Part shown: positions 21,992-32,678 of the stretch, one piece after another
Layout of the letters: each line of letters starts with the position of its first letter
How positions within the stretch are numbered: the first letter of the stretch is position 1
Assembly: GCA_025330725.1 (NCBI GenBank)
Contig: JAIWND010000004.1
Coordinates: forward strand, 1,054,001 to 1,118,000
Source of the DNA: Chlamydoabsidia padenii
Lineage: Eukaryota; Mucoromycota; Mucoromycetes; Mucorales; Cunninghamellaceae
Direction: 5' to 3'
Length of the DNA: 64,000 bases
Position numbers and translations under genes: made by a program
Notes under the pieces: generated by a model
The model's input: only the letters and a program-made list of their open reading frames with translations
Told to the model about the DNA's origin: nothing
Databases searched by the model: none

Positions 21992-23140
21992 CTATACTAG
22001 TTTTTCCCATTGATCAGGTTGAATACCTTGCGCCTTGCCATAACCAATCAACAGATCCACCATTTCCGAGTACGCCAGATCTTCACGGCCGCCCATATCC
22101 AATACTAGTTGTTTTGCTTGATGCCATTCGTTTGCTTCACAGAGACAAGAGACCATGTGGCGATAACCCGACTTGACCTTGAGATTCGGTGACAGTTGTG
22201 CCCATACCCGCACGGCATGCTGTTTGTATTTCTTTTCCCGGCACATATCCAATACCAAATCCACCAGATCGTGATGCCCCTGACCTGCGTTTTCCCAGAT
22301 TTCAAACACCATAGCGTCTTCGTCCCCGACCTGTCGATAAGCATCCATCAATCCATACACCATCGCATGATCCAGCTCGATCCCATCATCCATGCGTAAA
22401 TATTGATGCACTTGTTGTAACAGGTACCCGTCCTTTTCTTGCCCACATCGTTTCATTAAAGCCAAGTAGATGGAAGGATCCGCCTGAAGACCTTGTTGTC
22501 GCATATCCTGGAATAAGATCATCGCCATTCGTAATTCGCTCGAGCAGTCCATGTCCATATTCTTGATTTCATGTTCACCATCATCGACAGTATAGCCCAG
22601 GTGAGGAGAGACCGTGGTATTGGCGAGAGTACTGTTGCTGTTTGACAAGGCGGTGATTAGTTGGGTATAAAGTTCGATACCGAATGCAAGACCTTTTTGT
22701 TGTGCTGCCACCGGATGTAGATCCACGTAATCCTTCAGACTGTAATAGATATCGATCGCTTCGTCCACACTGTTGCCACGAATGTACGCCTCCATTAGTA
22801 ATCCATAGGTCGCCATGGTCGATCGCACGTCATTGTTGCTGGCATATCGGAATACTTCATCGTACACCTCTTGCGCTTCTTGCCATCGTCCTTGAGTAGC
22901 ATAAAACGCTAAAAGTTCATGTCCTGTGGTGTTTTTTAAAGCATTAGTTTCGTTCAGTCGTGCCAACACCGAAGATACTGTTTTTTGTTCGTGGACTAAT
23001 TGTGGTATAATTACACTTGTTGTTGTTGTAGATGGTTTAGTGGATAGTCTTTTTATCCATTGGGTTGTTGGTGGTCGTGTTGTGATTGTTGGTAACCGGC
23101 AAGTATCATGATGGAGTCGTGTACATAATCGTCGAAGCAT
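21992..23140 (-). CDS. PPR/TPR-like helical-repeat protein, probably mitochondrial
   Basis: Single-exon gene, 382 aa. The N-terminus MLRRLCTRLHHDTCRLPTIT is rich in Arg and hydroxyl residues with few acids, as expected of a mitochondrial presequence. The rest is built of helix pairs with pentatricopeptide-like spacing: TYGLLMEAYIRGNSVDEAID, IYLALMKRCGQEKDGYLLQQ, YGLMDAYRQVGDEDAMVFEI, and YRHMVSCLCEANEWHQAKQL. PPR proteins bind organellar RNA, so a role in mitochondrial RNA processing or translation is likely, but the target is unknown. It has no introns, unlike most neighbours, and looks GC-richer. A degraded promoter word (CGGGGTGTGAA) lies about 70 bp upstream of the ATG. Confidence 0.8.
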   Translation of the reverse strand: MLRRLCTRLHHDTCRLPTITTRPPTTQWIKRLSTKPSTTTTSVIIPQLVHEQKTVSSVLARLNETNALKNTTGHELLAFYATQGRWQEAQEVYDEVFRYASNNDVRSTMATYGLLMEAYIRGNSVDEAIDIYYSLKDYVDLHPVAAQQKGLAFGIELYTQLITALSNSNSTLANTTVSPHLGYTVDDGEHEIKNMDMDCSSELRMAMILFQDMRQQGLQADPSIYLALMKRCGQEKDGYLLQQVHQYLRMDDGIELDHAMVYGLMDAYRQVGDEDAMVFEIWENAGQGHHDLVDLVLDMCREKKYKQHAVRVWAQLSPNLKVKSGYRHMVSCLCEANEWHQAKQLVLDMGGREDLAYSEMVDLLIGYGKAQGIQPDQWEKLV

Positions 23141-24679
23141 GTTGAAAGTTGGAAAAAAAAAAAGAAGTGTATCAAATCAGTCACGCCCAAAAAAATAAAA
23201 AATAGAGTGCGGGGTGTGAATTATCCCCACACCTTAATTTTTTTTTTTTTTTTTTTTTTTGACAGGTGTTTCCCAGCTCAACGGGTGTGGTTCAATTCAA
23301 TAAAGGTTGGCCATTCAAAAAAGACTTTTATATACTGATGATTGGGGAGATATTACTTTAGGATGCTGCATTTCAAGGCACAGATTTCACACCCTGAAGA
23401 CTTTTTTTTCCGCCTCGGCTCACAACTGTACCTGCATACGCTTGAGTAAATTGTATGAGCAAGTCTAGAATTTGTTTGATGCTGTTGACCGTCAAGCGTC
23501 AACTTGATCCTAAACCAATCATGGAAGCAGTTTACTGTTGTAATTTAGTGACAGGCTCAGACAAATAAAAAATACCAATCAAATGACCAATCAGGATTTC
23601 TCACAAGATTTAATGGAGGAGTCAATGCTTTTCCATAAACACAGCTTTCTCTAGTCCTTCTCTTTACATCATCTAAATCCTTACATCGACCTCTTCTATA
23701 CCAAGGCCACCCAAAGTGCAGCGTCGCATGAAGCGGCATTTGAATATATAAATCCCGCTAACAGATCTTATTTTGACAGTGTGAAAGTTTAACCGATATT
23801 CAAATGCCGCTTTACTGGCACTGACAAAAAAAAAAAACTGGTATGACTACCATCAAAGAATGAGCAATTGGATAATATATGATTAAAAACTTTTAGAATG
23901 GTAAGCCTAGTATTTGGTACCTTGATTGAGTTGGACTCGTCGTTTTTCAAATAAGCGAGTAAATTCTTGCAATGTGAGCAAATCGGCATTTAAATTTCGG
24001 CTAGTAAAATAAGTAGCTGGGATCTCATGATGTGTGCACACGCCTAAAACACATGCATCAATGTAAATTAAGAATGTAATCACACTATTTATCATATTTT
24101 GCCAACTGATTATTGCCGTACGGTCTGTAAAATAAAAGGCAACATAGAATCATCGATTTACACATGCTTGAAAGAGAGCCACGATAATGTAAAAAAAAAA
24201 AAAAAAAAAATTGCCAGACGATTCTTTAAAAGTCTACCGAGCTACATATTGTGGTTTCACCACACATAAACTTTTTTTTTCCAACCAGCCCTGCATTAAT
24301 GCATTTTAAATCCCGACAGGCCCGTTCCTTTTTTCCACCTGTATGATGAGCATCGAATGGACAAATAAACAACATAACGTCCCAAACAATGACCCCACAC
24401 ACAAAAACCAGTCGAGTAAACATACATTATTTGTTTTATTCCACTTTACCCCGTTTTCCATTAGATGATCCAATTGTTAAGTTAAAAAAAATTTTTTTTT
24501 TATTCAAGACAAAAGAAGATTTGTGAATGAGGGAAAGAGAGAGTGATGATTTATGTTCTAAAGATACTAATAAAAATGATAAGGGATATACAAAAAGTTA
24601 TGTAAAAGCGCTAGGTATATGTACTACATACAAAAACTTGCTACAAACAAATACCCCTCTTCCCCGGTCCAGTATTCCA
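23141..24679. other. Spacer with inverted repeat and promoter-word relics
   Basis: About 1.5 kb without a supported gene. It holds a 17-nt inverted repeat (23731-23812), TTTAAATCCCG at 24305-24315, and further related words near 23752 and 23985. The short open frames here have no protein-like content. Confidence 0.55.
23731..23812. repeat. 17-nt inverted repeat with 48-nt loop
   Basis: AAGCGGCATTTGAATAT (23731-23747) is exactly complementary to ATATTCAAATGCCGCTT (23796-23812). Each arm contains GCGGCATTTGAA, one base from the promoter word, and a further AAATCCCGC sits in the loop. Confidence 0.9.
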
Positions 24680-26356
24680 TTATTGAGTGAGCTTGACCAA
24701 ATCTTGACGAGTTTCAATAACAGCAGGAGGAAGGATTACCTTACCATTGACCACATCAGACAAACCTTCACCGGCATAAGAGACCCAAGGAGACAATTCA
24801 AAGGTCAAATCATCAGGCACCTGGCTAGCTTCGACAATGTTTTGAGGGACACCTTTAACAGATCCACCAGCAGCTTGAATAAATCGAACATGTTGAGCAA
24901 TAATATCCCGTCTTGATGTTTCTGGGCAATCCACACCAGATCCAGGGGCATTCTTCAACGGCGAGAATTCTTCTTTACGATCGACCTCCAATACAGCAAA
25001 GTTATGGGCAAAGGGAAACACATCAAACACAAAGCATTCCAGTTTCATCCCACTGTTGGAAGTAGGAGTGACTTGTTGACCGGTAGCCAAATCCACATGC
25101 TTGATCTTCTTCTTGGCAATATGGTATTCCAGTTCCCCAGCAAATTCAGGCACCCGGTTCAAGAAGGCGGTAGAGAAAAAGTGGTTGGCAATATTAGCAG
25201 CACGCAAGGTCAAGGAGCCATCTTGGTCACGCTTTTCCGAGAGTTCTTGAGAGATTTCAGAGTATTCGACCACACCATAACGTCCACCCCGACGACAGAC
25301 CACACCCACAGGTTCTTCAGGTTCAGTCTTGCGCACCACCTTGACACCACAATCCGTTTCTTTGGAAGCACAGTAGCCCATAAAGACAGGATCGGCCACC
25401 CGAGCCAAACAGTTATCGACACAGTAGCAATGGGTATAGAGAATTCCTCGGCGCTTGAGATCATCGATGACACCTTTGTTTTGTACAGCAGCATAAATAC
25501 CACCATTTCCATCAGGAGCAATAGCCACTCTGCCCTTAGATTCCAAGATGATTTTGCCTTCCATAGTTAAACAAGGTAATGTACCTAATATATACACAAA
25601 AGAGAGAAAAAAAAAAGTCAGTCATCATTTAAAGTTGGAGTCCTATTTGTACATATTTGGAGTAGATCAACCCCCCTCTATCCCTGGCGTTTTTTTTGCC
25701 CCCCCCCTATTACCTTGTTCAAAGAAAGTGATATTCTTTTCATCCAAACCAAAGTATTGATGTTTCTTGAAAAAGTCCACGGTAGGTTGATGAGTAGGTC
25801 CAGAAGTCATGATATACCAAGGAATCACCACCTTTTCTTGCTGGAATTGAGGAAGTTTGTATTGTTGTGCGACTTCTTGAAGACGAAGGATTCGTTCAGC
25901 TTGTAATTGGAAGAGTGATTTCTTGGAAGGCAAGTCGATATCATAACATCCCTTGGGAGCAGAGGAGCCCAGACGAGTACCTTGACCACCAGCCATAAGA
26001 ATCACCGCCACCTGGTTCTTTGCAATCAATGATAACCCCAAAGTTTCCCAATCTTGAATATCTTGGTGTTTGCGTTTTCTGTTGTTGTTATCAGGTAAAA
26101 CCGTGTCAAATACATCTTTGCCTAGAGGTTCCACCGATTCACCATTATGAGAGTTTGAAGCCGCTTGCACCGCCTTGGCATAAATGTCATTCAAACGTTC
26201 CACATTGATTGCCAGTAACTGTTCCACAAATGAGCCTTGTTCTTCCGTCGTTAGTTCATCATAAAACTGAAAGACATGTCCTTGTCCACATTCTTCATAT
26301 TTGGTTTTTAAGGCCGAGAATTCAGAAGGAGACAAAGAGGTGTTGCTGATAGTCAT
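24680..26356 (-). CDS. UAP1: UDP-N-acetylglucosamine pyrophosphorylase
   Basis: Makes UDP-GlcNAc from UTP and GlcNAc-1-phosphate in the cytosol, the precursor of chitin, N-glycans and GPI anchors. Two exons: 26356-25714 and 25584-24680; 515 aa. The signature VAVILMAGGQGTRLGSSAPK is the nucleotide-binding loop of the family. Other family blocks are PSKKSLFQLQAERI, PWYIMTSGPTHQPT, CLTMEGKIILESKGRVAIAP with DGNGGIYAAV, and KLECFVFDVFPFAHNFAVLE. Length matches yeast Qri1 and human UAP1. The start is the ATG at 26356, about 170 bp downstream of a CGGGATTTAAA promoter word. Nothing is odd in the gene. Confidence 0.95.
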
Positions 26357-27117
26357 GGTATGTGTTTACTTTAAAGATGTATCAAGTTGGGTGTAAAAAA
26401 AGGAATAATGTTCAAAATGATGATGATGAGAAGAAGAAGCAAGTGAAGAAAGAAAAAAGTTGGCTTTTTAAATATCTTGCATCAAACATCAGCTTGACGA
26501 AAAAAAAAAAGGGGGGGGGGGCGAATATCGGGATTTAAAAAACCAAGGGGGTGCATCGAGATATATTCAAACAGCGATTTATTACTTGCTTGTCGTTTAA
26601 AAGGCAAACCATCTTACTCATTAATCAATATGGGGCTTCTTCGATCACAATCAATATACAACAGTGGGTTGATACAAATCAGTAAGCGTATAAAAATAGA
26701 CTCCAGCCCCAACAACACCTGCGCTTTGATCGCCAAGGTGTAAGGATTATCTTCGTTTATGTACAAAGCTTTATATCATTTTTGATTGTTCCAAATCATT
26801 TTCGTATCACAAAAAGAATTTATCGACACCATAAACTCCCAATGATGTTTTCTACGATTTGATATGAAGCATAATCATCATATGTAGAGACATACATCAT
26901 GTTGTTTTCACACCCCGACGAGCCACATCATTTCTTTTTCATTTGTAATTCATTCCGAGGATACCTTTTTTAGGCCAGTCGTCCCCATTACCCATCATCC
27001 ATCATGTCACACAAACGCATCACCCAAAATAGATCCTGATAATAAATATATAAAAGCCATGTTCTTTATTGACTGATTGATTGATTAATACACTATTTCT
27101 AGGTGGTAGGGGACTAT
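26357..27117. other. Spacer: UAP1 promoter and Sec7 gene 3' flank
   Basis: About 760 bp holding the promoter word at 26529 and an A/G homopolymer junction near 26501-26521. No gene is seen. Confidence 0.5.
26529..26539. promoter_or_regulatory. Promoter word variant upstream of UAP1
   Basis: CGGGATTTAAA about 172 bp upstream of the UAP1 ATG. Confidence 0.5.
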
Positions 27118-27839
27118 TTATGTACCAACCAGTTCGACTTGTTCCGGATTTTTGTCCTGAATCGCCTTGTCCTGCAAAGCCAAAGAGTTTTCAATGGAAT
27201 CACAATAGTTTTGATACTTTATGATTTCATGGAGAAGATATTGTGTCTTGTTTTCAAAATTGGACATGGCACAGACGTGGTTTGATGTTTTCCGAGGAAA
27301 CTAGGTTGATATATAAATAAAAAAAAGAAAAGCAATGAGTAAAGGGTATCTTGTAATTTATCATCACTCGCCCATTTTACCCTTCGTTCAATTGTCCGTT
27401 TCAAATCCCGATGTCGATCCAATTCGTCATTTAAGGTTCGAATATGTTGTAATAAAGTGTCCAGTTGAGCCATTTCACCAAGAGCGCTTGCCATGAGAGG
27501 TGGTGTAGGAGGTTGCCATTGATGTAAAGTGATAATTGATTTGTCGCTATGGTTATTTTCATCATCGGTCGTCATTCCATCCAAACAGGCCCCCCACCCA
27601 TATTCCAGATTGCCTACACCACCCATCAAAGGTTCCTTACTTTCACGAGCCGCCCAGTAATTACATGTTGTGACCCATTCCATCACTTGTTCTGTTGATC
27701 CTACTTGAAATAGATAGACACCACCATTAGCTTGTTGTAACGCAAAGGCATGTTGTCGTTGTTGACTATATCCGGAGGGTAAGGCGTTGGACAGTGTATG
27801 TTTCAAATCAATGCGTCCTATCATTTGTGCATGTGCCTG

Positions 27840-27878
<39 letters not shown>

Positions 27879-30800
27879 TGAATAAGTACCACCAATTTAA
27901 AGTTTCTTTCTTTTCATGTCACTTACCAGCCAATCGCCACCACCAAGTGCTATACCAGAAGTAATGGAAGATTGATCACTAGATAGAATGGATTCGGATA
28001 CAGTAGCCAAACTTGCCCCACGACTGATCATGCCATGTAAAGGATGTCGATTGGCCACCACCATACTTTTCCGCCGTTGTCCGTGTGCTTCTAATCGGTA
28101 CATACGTATTTCACCACGATCCACCACCATAAAGCATTCTTTCCAATCCCGCTGTCGTGCCTTTTGATTTGCCTGTTCCATCAAATGCTTTCGGACAAGC
28201 ATACCTTCTTTGTAATAGGGTGCGACACTGGTGAAGGATGTCGGTAGATTGGAATGATGAAGTAACGATGCCACTGCTTGATAATTAACTGATCCGGTGC
28301 CACCGCTGTAATGATGATTGCCGTTGCCGTTGTTGTTGGTGCTGCTTCTTGTGTATTGTGAGTGTTGTGATGTCCCTGACCGCATGGAGGAGATAGATCG
28401 TCTTCTTGAGTGTTTTCCCGACATTGATGATATGGTAGAGCTAGGTGTTAATGGTTGTAAAAAATCCACCTAGTAATATAAGGATGTTGATAGGTGAGTA
28501 ATGATGATGATGATAACCTTTTATTCACTTACATCGACACCATTATTGTTACTGCTGTCACTTATAAACAGGCTTTCCCGGGCAGCTTTCCACATCCTTG
28601 TTCCAACATTCCGTTTAGGAGCACCATTGCTTTTCCGTGTCGGACCAAAAGTATCGCAAGCGGCATCTTGGCTTGATCCTGGATGCATGATTTGTCTATG
28701 TCGGACAGAAGTATATAATTGCTGACGAGGTGGTATGTATATATAAAGAAAAAAAAATGAGTGAGTGATGTTTTTCCAAATTGTATAAAACACAAAGTAT
28801 GTTTACCTTTAAAAGTAGTTCCATTTCAGATTGCCATATATACGATCCAAACGTGGAGTCCAAAGCTGGAGAAGAGAGGTCAAATGAGGAGGACATCTTC
28901 CCACGGTAACCACTGTTTTGACTATAGTTGCTTCGGCCACTTGGGGTTCGTTTCAGCTCCTTCCAGTCCTTTTGTTGTTGTGACTGAAGTGAGATTGTAC
29001 TTGTATGTTTGATATCAGACAAAGATCGAGCGCCATCGTCATTGTGATTATTCAAGTTGTCAGTGGTGGCATTAAAGTTGGTTCGAGGGTAATCTAATTG
29101 AGATCGAATGGCATCCATCGTATTTCGAATAAAAGCTGGTCTAGACATCTTCTTCCGTTCACCTTGGGCAATATGGAGATCAGTATTGAGAAGCACTAAT
29201 GAATATACAATGGCATGGATGACATCTATGAAAAAGTTGATATAATCATTAGTCTGCATTAAACATGATCAATCATCCGTCTTGATCTTGAGACTAAATG
29301 AGTCACTTACCTGCGTTTCCAAAGATTGCTTGTGGATTACATTCCCAATATCGTTTCGAGAATTCTTCCAGGATACGATCAATTTGTTGAGATTCAGCCT
29401 TCATCGATAGTTTTCCACAGAGTTGTCTATAAATAATACCATAGCTATAAATCAGATATCCCCGTTGTTACACCACTTTTTTTGTAATACTTTACCTAAA
29501 AGCATCTTCCAGTCGTTGATGAGAGAAGTCAAAGTAAGACATATAACATTTTAGGATGTGTCGGCTTGAGCTAGACCTACGTTAAGCAGGCAAATTAGGT
29601 TAGACGTGTCCTGTGTAGACTGTATTTTTCTATTTTTCCCCCTACCCGTTGCCGATCCATTCAGCCACGTGTTCCAAATTTGAATAAACCGTATCATCTT
29701 GTTCCCAGATTCTTCTTGCATAATCTTCTGCCGTCGACACATCGTTTACCATAGAGGAGGATTGTGAATAGAGGACGGATAAGTTGTCCAAATCGTTTTC
29801 AATAACATGATCAACATCATTGTCGCCGTTACCGTTGTCGTCGTTGTCGTCGTTGTCGTCATTCCGAACTTCCATATCATCTTTTCGTATGTCATTGCTG
29901 TTTCCACGAGGTGGTGTTGCTAATCCAGTTGAGCCCAGTTCCCGATCATCTGTCCAGTCAGTATTTAATTTGTATACCAATGGTACATCGTCACCTTCAT
30001 CTTCTTGCTGTTTTTGTTGCATAATTGGAGGTGTTGATGTGGGAGTAGGTTCAAATGTAGGATTCTGATCATTATTTTCATATTGTTTTATATCTTGATG
30101 ATGATCATTAATATGAAGAGATGCATGACTATTAATTGTTGATAGGTCGGATAAGGATAGTGTGTTGATGATCAATCCGCCCGCAGATCCGAAATGACCA
30201 CCACTGAGTCGTTTTGTTAAATCGACACCAGTAGCAACTTGTTCTTCCTCCAGGTCGCTTTCCATAGAGTTGATTGTTGAATCCCTGTCGTCATCGTCGT
30301 CGCCATTGTTGTTGTATATATCTACATTATCCTCGGAGACTGTGGAGGTGGGTTCGTTCTGGAAAGTATCTCCATTTCTGGACGATTGGTTTGATAAAGA
30401 CTGTGTCGGTGAAGGTAGTTTCGACTTGTTGGAATAGAATGATGGTAATTCAGGATGCATAGACGATGTTGGTATGTGGGATCGATAGCCTTCAAAGGAA
30501 GACGATCGGGGTAATGGTGTGGCGCCTATATCCCTGATTCGATTATATTGAAGGTGTAAATCATCTTTGGCTGAGCGTGATCGGAGAGATTCTTGGAATA
30601 GTGTTGGTCGTGATGGTTCCATTACAGCAACTGTATCGATTGGCGTCGTGGTTATATGTTCATGTTGCTTTGCTGAGTGTGCTAACTGATCTATTATATA
30701 ATAAATGGTATTAGATATAGGGGTTTCTACACTAAAAACAAACAAACAAGCATGATTATATTCATTTCACTATACCTTGTTCCCCCAAATCTATCAAAAT

Positions 30801-31448
30801 AGGTGTTTTTGCCAAATTATCAGCCACAGTTTGTTGAAGATTATTGGAGCTGCCAAGTAGAGGTGAAGGAGGTTCGTCCAGAGTGGTTTGATTGTAGATT
30901 CCCAAATCGGTTACTTTATCGCCTGTTGTTGAATTCTATAATAAAAATAAGAAATCATTTAGTCTACATATCAAACCAATTCTTGTATCCTTCCTTACCT
31001 TGCCCAGTTTCTTCAAGAATCGACCCAGACTTTTTCCTTTCTACAATAGATAAATAATCAAGTAAAAGAGGTTAGTGGGACAATAACAAAAGTTTCCAAT
31101 TGTCGTCTATACCTTTTTAGTAGTAGCTTGACCAGTTTTTTTCAATAATGGAGTTGACAGCATGGGTTGTTGAGGATCAGGTAAAACAAGTGGTTGCAGC
31201 TGCACAGTAAAAGAAGGATCGTCCGTGGTGGTGCCATCAGTGGATGCTATTGTTCTTTTTTGAATAAACTTTGTTAAAAAGCTAGATTTTGGCGCTTTAG
31301 TGTCTGGTTGAGTATGATGAATGTGTTGTAGTTGTTGTTGTTCTTGCTGTGGTTTCCAGTACTGATATCCAGACCATGAACCAGAACGGCGACGGTTATT
31401 CAAGTTCATGGTAGTTTGAGGTTCCATCAAAGTAGGGTCGTCGCTCAT
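27118..31448 (-). CDS. Sec7-PH domain Arf guanine nucleotide exchange factor (Syt1/Sec73-like)
   Basis: Activates Arf-type GTPases in vesicle traffic. Eleven exons: 31448-31113, 31040-30999, 30935-30776, 30690-29646, 29570-29496, 29426-29311, 29225-28807, 28721-28533, 28469-27927, 27836-27381, 27300-27118; 1187 aa. The first ~500 residues are low-complexity (Ser, Asp, Asn). The Sec7 domain runs from about EDYARRIWEQDDTVYSNLEH through KCYMSYFDFSHQRLEDAFRQ and AESQQIDRILEEFSKRY (candidate glutamic finger in AES) to AIVYSLVLLNTDLHIAQGER. A linker precedes a PH domain starting YYKEGMLVRKHLMEQANQKA and including RDWKECFMVVDRGEIRMYRL and NGGVYLFQVGSTEQVMEWVT. A coiled C-terminus ends NPEQVELVGT. 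The CGGGATTTGAA match at 27400-27410 is coding here (RDLK) and probably chance. GCGGGGTTTAAA lies about 190 bp upstream of the ATG. Confidence 0.88.
27840..27875. repeat. 36-nt A run in an intron
   Basis: On the coding strand this is a T tract ending in CAG, so it is the polypyrimidine tract of a Sec7-gene intron. An A run of similar length (48125-48155) plays the same role in the bL27m gene. Confidence 0.9.
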
Positions 31449-31634
31449 TTTATGAATGTAACTGAGGAAGTGTATGTGTGAAAGTAACCAGTTGTGTATA
31501 CGAATGTAGACTGTGTGTATATGACAAGTTAAATTGTTATAATAGAGGTGATAAATAATTACAAAGAGGAAGAAGAAACAAAAAGGAAAGAGAGAGAGAG
31601 AGAGAAGGATTCAAAAATGAAAAAGGAGAAAAAA

Positions 31635-31646
31635 GCGGGGTTTAAA
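31635..31646. promoter_or_regulatory. Promoter word variant upstream of Sec7-PH gene
   Basis: GCGGGGTTTAAA about 190 bp upstream of the ATG; one substitution from the consensus. Confidence 0.45.
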
Positions 31647-32636
31647 TAAAACAGTAGAAGGAAATCCTGGCGCCCGATCATTGAGGCCAATAAATAAAAG
31701 GTGAACAATGAGGTTTGACAGTAGAAAGAGCAAGGTCTCCTATTCATTATGTAAACCCCTCTCCTTTAACACTTTTTACTTTTACAAGAATGGTGCTATC
31801 TCTTGTTTTACGTTGACTTGCTGGTGACACAGCTCCATCACACATACCTGTATTTCCGTTTTGAGTCAGCAGTTGGAGAAGTAGGGTATGCACCTTACAT
31901 GCTTCTGCAATGTAATCAATGTATCACAAAAGTAGGGTGCAAAAAGAGTTCTTTATTGTTTAGATAATGATGCTATATAACGTGGTAAATATATATATAT
32001 AAAAAAAGGGAATAGTACTATAATGACATCCAAGTGTGATAGAGATATTACCGCTGGGGTAAGGATAAAAAAGCCAATAATCTGGTTTGATTTTGAGGAG
32101 AGTCAGGGTCAGGTCATCTTTTTGACGAGGATATGATTTAGCTTGATACATATCATATAACTATAGTAAAAGTATAAAGCATATTACATATCACATCTTT
32201 TTTTTTTGGTATTGATTGTGTTTGTTCTTGCTTGATACCTTATTCTTTCCAGCAAATTAAATATATTCAGGGGCGAGCAGCAAAAGAAGTCTCAAGCATC
32301 ATAAGTAGGGCCATTTTTTTGTGTGTATCAACCAAAGATAGTTTGTACCAATAGATATCAGTTCGTCTTGATGAGGCACTCTAGTTGTTTGATAGAGTCA
32401 TGCGTTGTCCAGACATGTATATCGTCATGGTGTAGAGTGATTAAAGAAAAGTGGAAGAAAAGGAGGAAAGCTGCCAGTTTCCTGCCTTACCTTTTGTAGA
32501 GTGGCTTATTTGGCCAATCAGGTGCCGTCAATATTTTCAAGCATATTCCGCTCGGACGCGTCCCACCTATTTCATTCTTCTTTTTCTTTTTCTTCCCTCT
32601 CATCTTTTTTACCTTTATTCTTTTTTTTTTTTTTAA

Positions 32637-32667
<31 letters not shown>
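32637..32667. repeat. (TAA)n microsatellite in the 5' leader
   Basis: About ten ATA/TAA units directly upstream of the RGG-box gene start, preceded by a T run. Confidence 0.9.
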
Positions 32668-32668
<1 letters not shown>

Positions 32669-32678
32669 CAAACCATAT

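Larger units (their letters stand above)
31449..32678. other. Divergent spacer, possible short coding segment
   Basis: Promoter region for the Sec7-PH gene (-) and the RGG gene (+). A minus-strand open frame at 32151-32050 reads YPRQKDDLTLTLLKIKPDYW then LFYPYPSG before a GTAATA donor-like site, with protein-like codon use and an ATAG acceptor just upstream. I could not extend it into a gene. A TAA trinucleotide repeat (about 32637-32667) lies directly before the RGG gene start. Confidence 0.4.

Noticed and set aside
24527..24916. 129-codon plus-strand frame
   Set aside because: Overlaps the UAP1 3' exon on the opposite strand; its second half is antisense to conserved coding sequence.
25667..25713. 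UAP1 exon 1 continuing into NRGGAKKTPGIEGG
   Set aside because: This is intron read-through; the donor at 25713 joins FEQ to GTLPCLTMEGK, the conserved sequence.
27400..27410. Exact CGGGATTTGAA inside the Sec7-PH gene as another promoter element
   Set aside because: It lies in a coding exon and its codons (Arg-Asp-Leu-Lys) fit the protein, so it is most likely chance.
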